Part shown: positions 41,538 through 54,671 of the stretch, piece after piece
Layout of the letters: every line of letters begins with the position of its first letter
Numbering within the stretch: the stretch's first letter is position 1
Assembly (NCBI RefSeq): GCF_020509005.1
Contig: NC_063021.1
Coordinates: 3,348,001 to 3,412,000, forward strand
Source of the DNA: Fulvia fulva
Taxonomy: Eukaryota; Ascomycota; Dothideomycetes; Mycosphaerellales; Mycosphaerellaceae
Direction: 5' to 3'
Length of the DNA: 64,000 nucleotides
Position numbers and translations under genes: made by a program
The notes under the pieces: generated by a model
The model's input: only the letters and a program-made list of their open reading frames with translations
The model's database searches: none
What the model was told of the DNA's origin: nothing

Positions 41538-41956
41538 TTATTTCATTGGGGCCAACGACGCTCGTAGATCCCCAGGTGGATCGTTCCATGAACCTTCGCA
41601 ACAGACGTTACAGTCAGTGTCCGGAACCTCTTGACCTGCCCATGGTGGGTGCTGACGAGCAACATTAGCGCTGCGATCGCGAGGCAGGGTCGAAGTATAC
41701 ATACCGTTCCAGGTGGGCACATGAATATCGAATCATAACACACTGCGAAGCATTCATGGTCACCCGAGACTTTGATAGCGTCGGAGACTTTGATAGCGTC
41801 GGAGACAACTCCCATCGAATTATCACCCTGCGCGGCTGAATCGCTTCTTTTGTGTGGAGTAGAGAGGCCAGCATCATGGCCACGTGCAGAGATGGAGATG
41901 TCGGCTGGCAGCGCGGCAGCAGTGGCCAGGAACCAAGCGAGTATGGAGCTGTGCAT
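41538..41956 (-). CDS. Small cysteine-rich secreted protein, effector-like
   Basis: Exons 41701-41956 and 41538-41635 give 117 residues. The 65-nt intron has GTATAC, a GCTAAT branch and GGCAG; this donor choice puts TVCQEVPDTDCNVCCEG in frame and brings seven cysteines together. The N terminus MHSSILAWFLATAAALPA is a clear signal peptide, followed by a Lys-Arg site (HKR) that could be a pro-region cut. The mature part has an exact six-residue duplication (SDAIKVSDAIKV) just before the Cys-rich tail. Small size, secretion and Cys content fit a candidate effector or apoplastic protein; that role is inference. A longer open frame upstream of the chosen start lacks coding character. Confidence 0.6.
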
Positions 41957-42535
41957 GATGTAGTAAACTGGATGGAATAGTTGCAGTGAGTGTGGGCCGA
42001 ATGGGTGTTCTTTGATGTCTTGAGAGCCGTAGACCATGCTGCAGGCGTGGTCTTCATATGTCTTTAGTCGGTTGCGCGTCACAGCAATCATTTGAGAAAT
42101 TTCCTTGTTGTATGTGTCGGACATGCAGCCTGTATGCCGCGGGAAGGCTGCGCTAACATCGATGCACATGTGCATGATACTGCCTTCACTATGGCCGTAG
42201 ATCTTGTGTTTAAAGTACTAGCACGGCACGAGCTGCCGGCTTGGGCTAAGTGTGTTGCAGTGCCGCGTGATGAAGCAATTGGATCAAATCATTTGGTAGC
42301 TTCGCCTGCTTGAGTGCTACAGTGTGCTTGTTGTGCACACGGCACGTGTCATGATACAATCACATTGTGCGCCAGTTTTGACACTTCAATGTGACTCTGC
42401 AACACGCAAGGTCTTGGAAGCAGGCAGTGAGTGCTCCAGACGCCTCTCGGTACGAAGCGGCGAGAGCTGCAATATGACGGCGAAGCTAGAATGGAGGTCG
42501 CTGGACAGGATCCTATCACGATGTAAAGTGCATGC
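41957..42535. other. Gene-free stretch
   Basis: No gene seen. It includes the presumed promoter of the 117-aa secreted protein. Confidence 0.45.
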
Positions 42536-44868
42536 TCACGACTTCGGCCGCCAGTCATCTTGAGATGTCGGTCTGTCATTCGCCGGTCGGTTGTCGAAGG
42601 TATCACGGAAGATATACCACATGATACGATCACGCTGGTACTGGCCTCCTGATTTCCAGTAGTGCAAGCCGTTGGGATTGGAGGTATCACCTACGTGGTA
42701 TCAGCACAGCAAACATGTAATGGAGCAACCAGCGATACTCACATGTGTTGACAATGAATTTCAGACGATCTTTGCAAGTTTCAATGCCTGACGACGAGGA
42801 GAAATCGAAGGCATCGCATTTCAGAGCGTCGTTCCATCCCGCCATTACGTACACTGGGTCGTTGCGGTTGTCGTTGTAGTGCCAGTATGTGTTCGGTGCG
42901 ACCTTGCTAGGCTCGAACTTGGTCTTCCGGTCAGCTTGTTGCTGGCAGAACGCATCGGCAGCCTGGTTCATCGTCTCGAGCGAGTCATAGTGATTTGGAT
43001 TACCCATGTCCGTATACTGTCGACATGTCAGGTCATCTGTTGAATCGGTCTTTCCATCGTTGAAGCGGAAGGAGGCTGTGCCGCAGGCAAGGTCCCGAGA
43101 GCCGGATGCCGCGAACGTGTGGCTGTCATAGCTACATGTCGTAGAGCCAAGGAAAGCTCCGAAAATGTCATCGCATGAAGTCGTGCAACTGGTAGCCTTT
43201 GGTTTCCACTCGAAGGTGAACTGGTACCCAGGGTATGGACCACGGGTACCAGCTTCGGTTGGTGTGATTGCGCTGCCCGCTTCTTTCGAAAGATTCACAT
43301 TCTTGCAGAAAGCAGTGTTGAGCCTGTCATGTTAGCAGATGTTCCAGCATTTTCTGTTGGTATGTCTTACTTCTTGAAGTCAGCGCTCTCTAAATTCACT
43401 CGCTTGTCTGTAGCACATCTAAGCTCCCCAGGCTGTCCTTGTTCAGTGCGATCAAAGCTCCCTGTGATCAATGATTTGATGATCTTCTGAGCAGTGTCCC
43501 AGTCTTGTCTAGTGCCTTTCTGTGAGAAGACTTGCGCCTTCTCCAAGCATGTACAGCCTTTCGTGGCTTCCTGCTCAACGTCAGCAACGTCTCGTGGAAT
43601 ACTCCATCGCAGTACGCTCAACTGCTGGCAGGAGCCATGCAAGCCTTGACAATCTACATCGATGCAAAGGGAAGCATCCGCGATGTCCGTAGCACATTTC
43701 TCATCGTTATACTCATCCTCGCTCCCTGGGTCTTCTGACACAAGCGAGTTATCTATAGCAAGCTGCTCAAGCTCGGCAACGTGGTCGATACAGATGCCAT
43801 AAGCTGCAGCAAATACATAGCTGGCCACTGTCTTGGTGATCTCAATAGCGGCACCAGCGAACTCCGGAACTTTAGTGGCAGCGGCCTGCACAGACTCCAG
43901 AGCTTCCTGAATCGCAGCATCTGCACATGAGTCAGTGTGCGTAACGCTCAGACGTGCTGACAGAAGAGTTTAGTACCTCGATAGTGAACGAGCTGCTGTG
44001 GGATCCCTTGAAGATCAAATCCGTTCAGCAACTGATGTGGCGCTGCATTGGGCAGAACCCAGATCGCGACATTGGTAAAAAGGTACAGATCGGGCCCTTT
44101 GCCACGGAGACGCAGGCGGCCCCTGCGACCAGCACTTGAGCACTGGCCGCTCTGGTTGATAAGCTGCTTCAAGAGGTCAGCAGCTTGAGGTGGCAGCGAC
44201 AGCAGCAGGTCCTCTTTGTGGTGTCCCTGTGCATCAGCAGCTAGAGTCGTTACAGTGGCCGGTGTTGGCGCTGGTGTCGGAACAGTGGTAGGTGTTACTG
44301 TGATCAATGCGCCGGGGGAAGTCTCGAAAACTATTGAGGTTGCTGTCTGTGATTGCAGCTGCGACACGTTCGAAGCAGGGATGTGGTAATGAGTGTCCAA
44401 CGTCTGCTGGCCTTTACTTTGCTCCAGTCGCTGCTGTACCAACAGAGCAATTAGAGCAGGGATGGCAGACGAAAGGACTGCGATGGCAAAGCCAGGAGAT
44501 CGAGACACCAATGCCTGGCGTATGTTGACCTTCTCTGCCAATGCATCTACACAGCCCTTGTCAAATGTCTTGGCACAGGTACCCGCCAGAGGTCCGGCCA
44601 GTGCATCGCGGAGACCAGGTCCCAGAAAGACATCGACACCCTGAGCTGTAACACCTTTCCTGAGGTCTGTTGGAGTTATGACTAGTTCACTGCCAGTCGG
44701 AACCGCCGTCTCTGCCTTCATCACGTCAGCATTCATAGGTTATCACTTCTTTCGTGTGCTTACTGGCGCTACCGCATAGTTGGAAGGTGGGCCCAGGGTA
44801 ACTGTTGGTACAGTACCAAGCACTATGGTGGGAAAGAATAGGACGGTACACGCAAGTCCAAGTACCAT
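42536..44868 (-). CDS. Large secreted protein, C-terminal domain resembling killer-toxin-like chitinase tails
   Basis: Five exons in order 44764-44868, 43977-44709, 43371-43920, 42743-43323 and 42536-42690 close in one frame of 707 residues; introns are 54, 56, 47 and 52 nt with good branch points. The N terminus MVLGLACTVLFFPTIVLG is a signal peptide. A hydrophobic stretch (FAIAVLSSAIPALIALLVQQ) near residue 100 and a Thr/Pro-rich linker follow. The C-terminal 300 residues contain many cysteines (CTCLEKA, CTTSCDDIFGAF, CGTASF) and end with a pattern, NTCDTSNPN..WKSGGQY, that recalls the tail of fungal killer-toxin-like class V chitinases. No catalytic chitinase domain is present. Function unknown; probably cell surface or secreted. 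Confidence 0.62.
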
Positions 44869-46021
44869 GGTGAAGATATCGCTGCGATGTGTTCGGATCT
44901 ACCTCTCCAACGACGTATGGAGAGTACAACCATATATACCCGTGAGATCGCCGGCTGAACATGGTTCATATTGTGGCTGTACTGGCATAGGTGCAACTAG
45001 GCGCCCGCGTGGTACCATTGGCAGGTTTTCCGGTGGCGGCTGTTGACTGCGATCCATCCCCAGTGCCGTGTCAGTAGGATTCCGTCGAATAACGTTCTTC
45101 GACATGGCTTTGGTTGGACCGTGGTCAGCGTATATCCCATCTACGATGTTGTGCCACTGGGCGGCTCGATGCTTAGAGGCATAGGACTGGCTGAATCTCA
45201 CTCTCCGTCTGCCTGCCGTGTGCTGCACTGCCCCTAAAACAGGACGGTAAAAGATGTTGGCTCCTAACGGTGTTGCGCTGGCCCATTTGGCTTATCGTCG
45301 CTTGGTCTTTGAGGATGAAACTGCGAGCATGCACGGGTGCGGCGTAGTGAGGAAAGCGCGTAATTGAGCAAGCATACTTCCTGCTCTGGATGTCTAGAAG
45401 TGTGCGATCCATCGAGCATGAGGAGCGGTATTGTCCAGCTGTTATTGCAACCTCTTCTTCATCGCGTCATGTTGCTTGCGCTTCCTTGGCAGCGAAAGAT
45501 CGCGGCGCCTTCCGCGACTGGACAGGAAAGAAGCTCGATTACGATGCCGGGGACGAGCTGATAATTCATATCGATGATCACCGTGTCGACACCACGATGG
45601 CAGTGTGCGAAGGATGCATGGAGATGAAGTTCGAATTGTGCTGAGGCTAGAACCTAGCGCGAAAGACCCTTGCTCCTTCTTGGCGGCGCTTGGTCGAAGT
45701 GTATAGTTCTATCGAAAGAACTACCGTCCGCGAACAACACAATCCGCGCTCTTGACTGCTCGTCCTCCGAAAGATGATCATTAAGCGCTACAGATCTCTA
45801 CACGCGCCAGCTCCATGCATTGCCGCCCCATCCCTCTACGCCCCTTCGATCAGACGCATACTCTGCGACTATTGTTTACAACCTGCACCCACGATGGTTG
45901 TGATCGTTGGCATGACTTTCGCGTGGGTGGCACAGTCATCGTGAAGACATGACAGAAGTATATCATCCCGAAGCTGTTCTGTAGAATCGCCACGCATACA
46001 TTCAGCGTACAACTTGCAGCC
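44869..46021. other. Gene-poor 1.15-kb stretch
   Basis: A plus-strand frame at 45390-45644 (FRDWTGKKLDYDAGDELII, CEGCMEMKFELC) looks mildly protein-like, but has no family, start support or splice signals. Otherwise nothing. Confidence 0.35.
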
Positions 46022-47368
46022 ATGACACCATTCTCCTTACTTCCTTTGCTTGCACTTCTTTGGCATCTGCCACAAGCACAATCATACAGTATCAACCCAG
46101 CTTCTTGCAAGGGCCCTCAGCTCAAGCTCCTGGAGAAGGCCCTGGCGGCATCATTTAAGATGACCAGATCTGCAGTGGCTGCTCTGACGCCAACCTTTCG
46201 AGACGACAATGTTCGCCGTCTGTTCGAACTGTTGTACGGACCTGGGGTGAATCCAACTCCGTTGGCAGATACTCTCAATCGCATCTTGGCACTTCAAAAC
46301 CGAAGGATGACCCCTGGGGGAACCAGCTATGCAGACGTTTGACGAGGTCGTGCGTCTCTACTGGCATCCGTTGAAGACCAAGTGTTGGTATTCCAGCAGG
46401 TGTTTTATTGCAATATGGATCGAATTAAGGAAAAGGTGGGGCCTGACGGAGTCAAAAGATGGACTGAATCAGGTGAGCGGGCTCGCCATTTATCGTTGCG
46501 TGTTATTCCGACTGCGTTGTCCCATCGCAGACACAAACACAGCCTACGACGGTAATGACGGCGACGCAATCACCAGCTGTAAGGCGGGCTCGGATTTCAC
46601 TTGGGCAGAGACATGGGTTCCGCCCAATAAATTCGTAGAGGCGTATCCTCAGGACCGGTATCTACCGACTCCATCACAAATTACAGTGTGTCCTTGGTTC
46701 GTGGAATGGGCGGTCAACGAAGAGTACCAGGTAAGTTCAGCGTCCGCGTCTTGGCTTTACTCCGCTGACCGTTGGCTATACATTTGAAGACGTCTCATGG
46801 AAGTCGATTGCGGCCAAGGTCTTAATCCCAGCGCTCTCGCAGCTCGAAATCAAGTATCCACTGACCGAAATCGATGCCCTGAATCTTCTCGACAAAGTGA
46901 TCTTACACGAGCTGGCCCACACCAGACGTGCGGGAGAGCTGAACGATGTAAGACATGCTACCACCCTATGTCGCATGTGTCGCTTACTCCAGCTGCAGGT
47001 TAAGATTCAGTCAGGACCTCTTTGGTCCGGGGTCGCCTATGGTTGGAATGCTGCTATAGACCTGGCCAAGCAAATCAGACCACAAAAGGAGTCAGCAATG
47101 AATAACGCTGACTCGCTTGCTTTATTTGCTAGTGGTGAGACTTACCGCGGACCAAAGCTTCGAAGACTAGCTGACCCCCAGGGCCACAGGCGTGAGGCTG
47201 CTCGATGAACAACCACCTCTGTACGTCAAAGACGATGGCACTGTAGCCAAAGATAACCCGAGGGCTCGAAGAGCTCTAGCGAGACGTAGCGCACAGCGGA
47301 CCACACCTGCAGCGTTCGAAGGATTCCTTGACAAAATCAAGTCATCGCGGATGAACGCTCGTAAATAG
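46022..47368 (+). pseudogene. Secreted HExxH metalloprotease (M35-like) with in-frame TGA
   Basis: Five exons 46022-46472, 46531-46730, 46804-46947, 46999-47134 and 47190-47368 close in frame over 369 codons; introns are 58, 73, 51 and 55 nt. The signal peptide is MTPFSLLPLLALLWHLPQAQS. The zinc site is VILHELAHTR, followed by AYGWNAAIDLA and NNADSLALFAS, as in aspzincin/deuterolysin-type (M35) fungal proteases. Everything is intact except one TGA at 46340-46342 (codon 107), where CGA would restore Arg. The reading continues sensibly on both sides. Either this is a freshly broken gene, or the stop is read through (context TGA-C), or a weak 60-nt intron 46337-46396 (GTTTGA..CCAG) removes it. 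I favour a recent pseudogene. Confidence 0.6.
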
Positions 47369-47600
47369 CGTCCAGGTCTTGAAGCTGATGTTCCTGCCTT
47401 GGCGTGTTATGTACATCAAATTGCTGCTTCACGCCTGCGTTTGTAATATAGATTCATCTTGAATTCAAAGCTTCAAGATATGGCTGCATGCTACCATCTG
47501 AATCGAATTCTCAGTGGTGAGTAAATCGTTCGATTACAATACATTGGTCCCTCTAGACAATAGCTCATGCTTAGACGAGTTTACGGCTGCGGTCTACCCG

Positions 47601-48610
47601 TTAGTCGTCAGATGAATCAGGATAGTATCCTATGCCAGGGCGATGGCGCTGGATCAGGCGATATGGTGTAGATCCTAGCTTTGCACGGAGCTCATCAGGG
47701 ACGGTCTGTGCCAGAGTGACCGAGAAGTCCATGGCTCGAACAGCCTGTAGTGGCTGCAGAAGGGTGGTGATAGTTTCGTCATCGGCGCGCTCTCTGTCGC
47801 TCGGAATTTGCGACCAAACTGCCAAGGTTATGTCCAGCGTCTCTGGATGGTGGAATGCCGCGAGTACCTCGCACGCTGCCAGCCACTTGGTTGAGTTGTC
47901 CGGTGGGAAGGTCCTCGATGGCAGAACACCACGAAGTATGATGGGACACTGGAGGACTGTGCTGAATCGTATGCTTCGGATATGCTGGCAGTGATCTGGA
48001 GTGATCACTTGTGGCAGGCGTACCAAACTCTCGCTTTGGCGCATGTCGAATGTGTTCGCAGTGTAGAGTATCTTCAAGGTTTCGAGGTATCTGGGACCTA
48101 CTTAGCATTCTTCCTGGAGCCACTGTGGTCCAGCTCACATCAGTTTGCAGGTCAATTCAATGACCTTATCTTGCGGCTTTCGCGAGGCTCCCATATGGAG
48201 TAAATGTCCTGGTCGCGATCCTCCTTTCGCCATACAGAGCTCCAGCACACATGTCGAAGGGGGACTTTCGATAGATCGCTTTCGTGACATCGGCAATGTC
48301 TCAGTGTGCCATCCACTGGCTCCAGATGCAGGATGTCATTGGCGTTTTCACGGCCGATTGCGTGCTCCCAGATCAGCAGCCTCAGCCCCACGGGAATTCG
48401 AAGCATCAACTGTGATTGTGCCTGCGAGCATGTCGTTGACCCAATTTGCCCGTCTGCGATGGAGGCAGAAAGTCGATTTCGAGGCTGTGAAAGTGGACAC
48501 AAAGGCGTTTCCGAGGAATGTTTGCTTTCGAATGTCTTGGGCATGGGCCTGAGACCAGCCAAGAAGTGGTTGATGCCCAGGTGGCCGGTGATTGCAGTTC
48601 TTACATTCAT
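47601..48610 (-). pseudogene. Frameshifted fungal gene of the DUF7730 kind
   Basis: The N-terminal part (start ATG 48610) contains LMLRIPVGLRLLIWEHAIG and a His/Cys-rich HCRCHESD, typical of a large fungal family of unknown function that begins F-box-like. The C-terminal part (LKILYTANTFDMR..RLPQVITPDHCQHIRSIRF) is the same family. Between them a 48-nt intron (48091-48138, GTGAGC..CCCAG) joins LTCKL to IYLETLKIL. Just before it the frame slips by one base near 48164-48172 (SRK / KVIELTCKL). One missing base there would explain it, either as a real frameshift or an assembly error. No function is known for the family. Confidence 0.5.
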
Positions 48611-49008
48611 GCTGTACACGATGTCAGAGATCAGACGTCAGACAGCAAAGAAACCACGCGCAGGCAGAGACGGGTGTGCGCAGTATCTATGTGTTAGCAT
48701 GACACGGCGCATCGTGAATGCTCCTCATTGGTCGAAAGGCACTTAAGCTTTCTGTGCAGTCGCGGACGCGCACCCTGCATGAGGCATCGTCAGTACTGCT
48801 CTGGCTACCAGGCACGTGCCAGGTCAGATATTGATTGTGACCCTCGATGATCATTGATGTCTTTGGTACAATTCCCAGGGCTGCGGCGAAAACTCAGCGA
48901 TCAGCACCAAGCCACTCGGGGACCGCCCTCCCGCCATGGTAGCAGATCGGAGAAACTCTACGCCATAGACTGAAGTGCAATGCCTCGTGTCGCTAGTTGG
49001 GAAAGGAT
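48611..49008. other. Gene-free stretch
   Basis: Contains nothing recognisable apart from flanks of the neighbouring minus-strand genes. Confidence 0.4.
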
Positions 49009-49412
49009 TCAAACTCGCGGAGCCCGCATGTTCGCCCTGACCCTTGCAAGTAGCTCTTCTCGTGTCGCTGTGCTGCCTGCCATGAGGTTTCTCTGTGGCG
49101 ATTATAAGCATCCCGAGGATGGACGATGCCCGCACTACCGCGATACCTACAGCGTTGAGCCATCGCTTCATCTCAGTCTCGGTCCAGGCCTCAGGTTCTC
49201 CCTTTGGGTCCTCTTCTTTCGGGAACATATCACCACCCCAGATGCTCCATGCCGTAGCAGCGGCAACGAGGCCCGTGAAGCCTAGGAATAGGTTCTGCCC
49301 AGAAGTCAATATGCATACCTTGATGCCATGATACTTGAAATGTATCGCGGGTCCATTGTCGATTCAAATCGCTCACCTTCGAATTCAATGCTCGATCGAG
49401 TGGCGTAGGCAT
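49009..49412 (-). CDS. Conserved small fungal protein, 87 residues
   Basis: Exons 49377-49412, 49151-49294 and 49009-49092; introns are 82 and 58 nt. The protein starts MPTPLDRALNSK, has one membrane segment (LFLGFTGLVAAATAWSIWG), then DMFPKEEDPKG and TETEMKRWLNARNL, and ends ELLARVRANMRAP. This N-tail, single TM and short C-terminal helix pair is a pattern I associate with small conserved proteins of filamentous fungi; the end resembles a HeH/SAP-like helix pair. Without splicing only fragments of it are open, so it is easily missed. It is probably a mitochondrial or ER membrane microprotein. It is divergent from the GH47 gene across 329 bp. Confidence 0.7.
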
Positions 49413-49741
49413 TTCCGCGGGGGCTGTGAGAGTGACGGTATGTTTCAGGTCTTGTGATGAGGTTGTACTCTGCAGTCGGATCCAGATGAAATGTGTGATT
49501 CTGTAAGTGATGGAACGAAGATGAATGATGATGCCAGTTGTGCTTTCTACATATGTACTTCGATGTTGCCTGGCATGTGAAGTGTGGCGGCGGACAGCTG
49601 CGCGTCAAACACGCTAGTGCACGTGGCGTCTGGGGTGCATCAAGTCGTATCCCTGAACAGGTGAATTGACAGGTTGCACCTAGATGGTCCATTCTGGACA
49701 CATTTCCTTCAGAACACTCGTTGGGACAGCGTTATGCTGGC
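49413..49741. promoter_or_regulatory. Divergent promoter region, 87-aa protein / GH47
   Basis: 329 bp between two outward-facing starts. An out-of-frame ATG at 49733 lies 9 bp before the GH47 start. Confidence 0.45.
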
Positions 49742-52243
<2,502 letters not shown>

Positions 52244-52642
52244 AGTCTTGGTCGAAAGCATTTGTAGCAATAGCATGTATGAATAGCGGCTTGTGACAGG
52301 ACTTGATGCGTGTAGGTGCAAGGCGACATAATAGGTCTTTTCCCGACCCAATCTAGCTAATCACTGTTGACAAATTGCGACCATCATCGTGAAAGGGAAG
52401 GCGCCACGGCTTAGAACTAGTCAGATGCCTAGCGTCAACGCGACTTCACGCGACTCTGTGCATTCAATGTCCTCTTCTTTCTGGGTCTCATGGAACATTC
52501 CCCCACGACACCGACCAGCAGTATGCTCCGTATCTGATACATGACGCAAAAGGTGACAGAATCTCAGTCGGGCCGGCCAGGAGTTCTGTTGTCCCTCTGA
52601 AATCGACAAGGATGTTATGCTTGACCACAGGCAATTGGAGAT
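52244..52642. other. Intergenic
   Basis: 3' flank of the mannosidase gene and presumed promoter of the small Myb gene; no motif recognised. Confidence 0.4.
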
Positions 52643-53148
52643 ATGGCTACCACTTCCCAGCGACGCAAACGATATTGCAGTTTTACGCACTGCGATCTAT
52701 AGTCTCTACTGCCTGACTGGCAGCAGGCTATCGGTGGACTAGCGAGGAAGACGAAATCTCCAAGAAAGCTCGATCCGAGGGCACTGATGTTGGTCAGATC
52801 AATTCCCAACTTCCAGGTCGAACATACAATTCTGTTAAATATAGAATCTCCAGATCGTCTAGGCAGGAGGACCTCAGACAACAGCGCAAGAATATGTTTA
52901 CACGCGATGAAGATACTCGGCTGCTTAGTGCGAGGACAAAAGAATCGTCCTGGATCAAGATTGCAAGGCTCTTCGAAGGACGAACTCCTACCGATTTGCT
53001 GCGCTTCAATTCGGCGACCTTGAACGGCTTCGTTCGCTGCTCGAAGCGCCTTTTAGCAGGTGGTTCTTACTTTGCTCTTAAGGGTGATGGGGGCAACTGT
53101 TCCGTCAGCAGCCCGTGCTCTGGCAATGCGCTGTTGCTTCGCTCTTGA
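52643..53148 (+). CDS. Small protein with two Myb/SANT-like repeats
   Basis: Model exons 52643-52679 and 52727-53148 give 152 residues. Splicing joins MATTSQRRKRYCS to YRWTSEEDEISKKARSEG. Two Myb-like units follow: RWTSEEDE..INSQLPGRTYNSVKYRI and FTRDEDTRLLSAR..WIKIARLFEGRTPTDLLRF, each with an acidic start and a final GRT recognition-helix pattern. The 47-nt intron has a weak donor (GTTTTA) and a CTGAC close to the acceptor, so the first exon is tentative. The last 45 residues have no family look, and the true end could lie elsewhere. DNA binding is inferred. Confidence 0.5.
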
Positions 53149-53413
53149 AAGCGCAATCATCATAGCCTGGAATGATGAGGGCGGTGGATGCTGAGCCATG
53201 GAAAGAACTGGGTGGCTCACCAACACCAGATGTTATATATGATCGAGCAACTTGTGTGCTCTTTCTATCACCACCTGGCACATTGTGGCATACCACAATA
53301 TATCCTCTATCACCCATGCCCGGTGGCGCTTCGCCGTTCATCGGATACCCATCTATCTTTACAATGTTGTACACATTCATCTATACACTCATCACCATCT
53401 CTTGTCCCATCCC

Positions 53414-54376
53414 TCACGGCACCTTCTCCGCCTCCTCCAACAACTCTTCCACTTTGAACCCTTCATCCCCTCCACTAAACTGCTCCATCAGCTTCCGCCT
53501 CCTCTCTTTATTCTCCCTCGCCGCCTCGCTCTGCGCCTCAAAACCATAGAACTTCTGCAAATTCATCAACAGAAACTTGCCCTCATCCACACTGATCCCG
53601 CGATTCTCCATCACTCGTCCCTCGAGCAATACCACGCCCTTCTCTTCCGCCAAATCCAGATGATGCGTTATCGTCGTGTGCGGCTGCGCATATTCTCCTC
53701 GTAGCTTGAACTCTGCTAGATGTGTGAAGAGGACGGTCGCGGTCGTTTCTGATGGGAAAGTCCATTGCAGGAAGTGGATCTCGGCGCCTTGGCCCTCGCG
53801 GGGAAGGGGCAGGATGAATTGGGGGTGTTTGCGGGCTGTTTGAATTATGCGTTGGAAAGTGGAGGTGTTGAGGACGGCGCAGAGGGATTGGGCGTCGCGG
53901 ACGTGGCGGAGGCGCCAGATTGTTTCGATCTCTTTTTGGGGTAGTTGGGCGGTCTTCTCGACGTCGATGAAGGATGACAGGGTCTTGACGGGAGTGTCGC
54001 TCTTGGGCGCCTTGGAGGGTTGTTGTTGTGGTGTCGGGGGTGGGGGTGGTTGGAAGGGGATTGTTTCGGAGGCGTTTTGGGGTGAGGGGGGTTGTTGTTC
54101 GCTGAGGGGTGCGTTGACGCCTGGGACTATTGTTTCTTTGCGCAGTTGTTGGATCTTATCGGCGTATGCAGTCCGTAGTTCTTCGGCGTCCTTCAAGCCT
54201 TTTTCCTTTGCCTTCTGGTCCAATTTCTCCTTGTATCGATCTTGGATGTGCTTGGGATTCTGGTGTGCTGCGTAGAATCGCACATCGTGGACTTGCGCCC
54301 ATCGTCGCTGATAGCATTTGATGGGCGTTTGTGATCGCGCGGCGCACCGCCGGAAGAGCAATGCCGATGAGTTCAT
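53414..54376 (-). CDS. ATP11: F1-ATPase assembly chaperone Atp11
   Basis: An unspliced 320-residue protein (yeast 318). The N terminus MNSSALLFRRCAARSQ with later Arg and no acids is a mitochondrial presequence. A coiled, charged region (YKEKLDQKAKEKGLKD) and a Pro/Gln-rich linker precede the Atp11 domain: KTLSSFIDVEKTAQLP, EIETIWRLRH, FILPLPREGQG, HFLQWTFPSETTATVLFTHL and HHLDLAEEKGVVLLEGRV. It binds free F1 beta subunits in the matrix before assembly. It is divergent from the CoA-ligase gene across 295 bp. Confidence 0.92.
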   Translation of the reverse strand: MNSSALLFRRCAARSQTPIKCYQRRWAQVHDVRFYAAHQNPKHIQDRYKEKLDQKAKEKGLKDAEELRTAYADKIQQLRKETIVPGVNAPLSEQQPPSPQNASETIPFQPPPPPTPQQQPSKAPKSDTPVKTLSSFIDVEKTAQLPQKEIETIWRLRHVRDAQSLCAVLNTSTFQRIIQTARKHPQFILPLPREGQGAEIHFLQWTFPSETTATVLFTHLAEFKLRGEYAQPHTTITHHLDLAEEKGVVLLEGRVMENRGISVDEGKFLLMNLQKFYGFEAQSEAARENKERRRKLMEQFSGGDEGFKVEELLEEAEKVP

Positions 54377-54671
54377 GGCGGTGATGTCGAGGATGGAAGA
54401 TGAAGCTGCGAGACATGACCGAAGACGATATGCTCGACACATGGGTCGTCACCGATAGGCCGGAACCTAGATCGAATGCGGTATAGTCCTTCAACTCTAT
54501 CTCCATAAAACTGGGGTGCCATAGCGAGCTGTAACCAGATACCGAGGCCCATCGTCCTGTGCGGCGGCTGTGCCGTGGGCCGCAGTATCCTTGCCGGATT
54601 GCAGACTGCTCTTCTTCTGCCTTCGCATTGAGACCCCAAAATCTGCCATTGGATGTCCATTGACCGAAACG

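Noticed and set aside
45390..45644. A short plus frame with CEGCMEMKFELC
   Set aside because: Mildly protein-like but too short and unsupported by start context, splicing or homology that I recognise.
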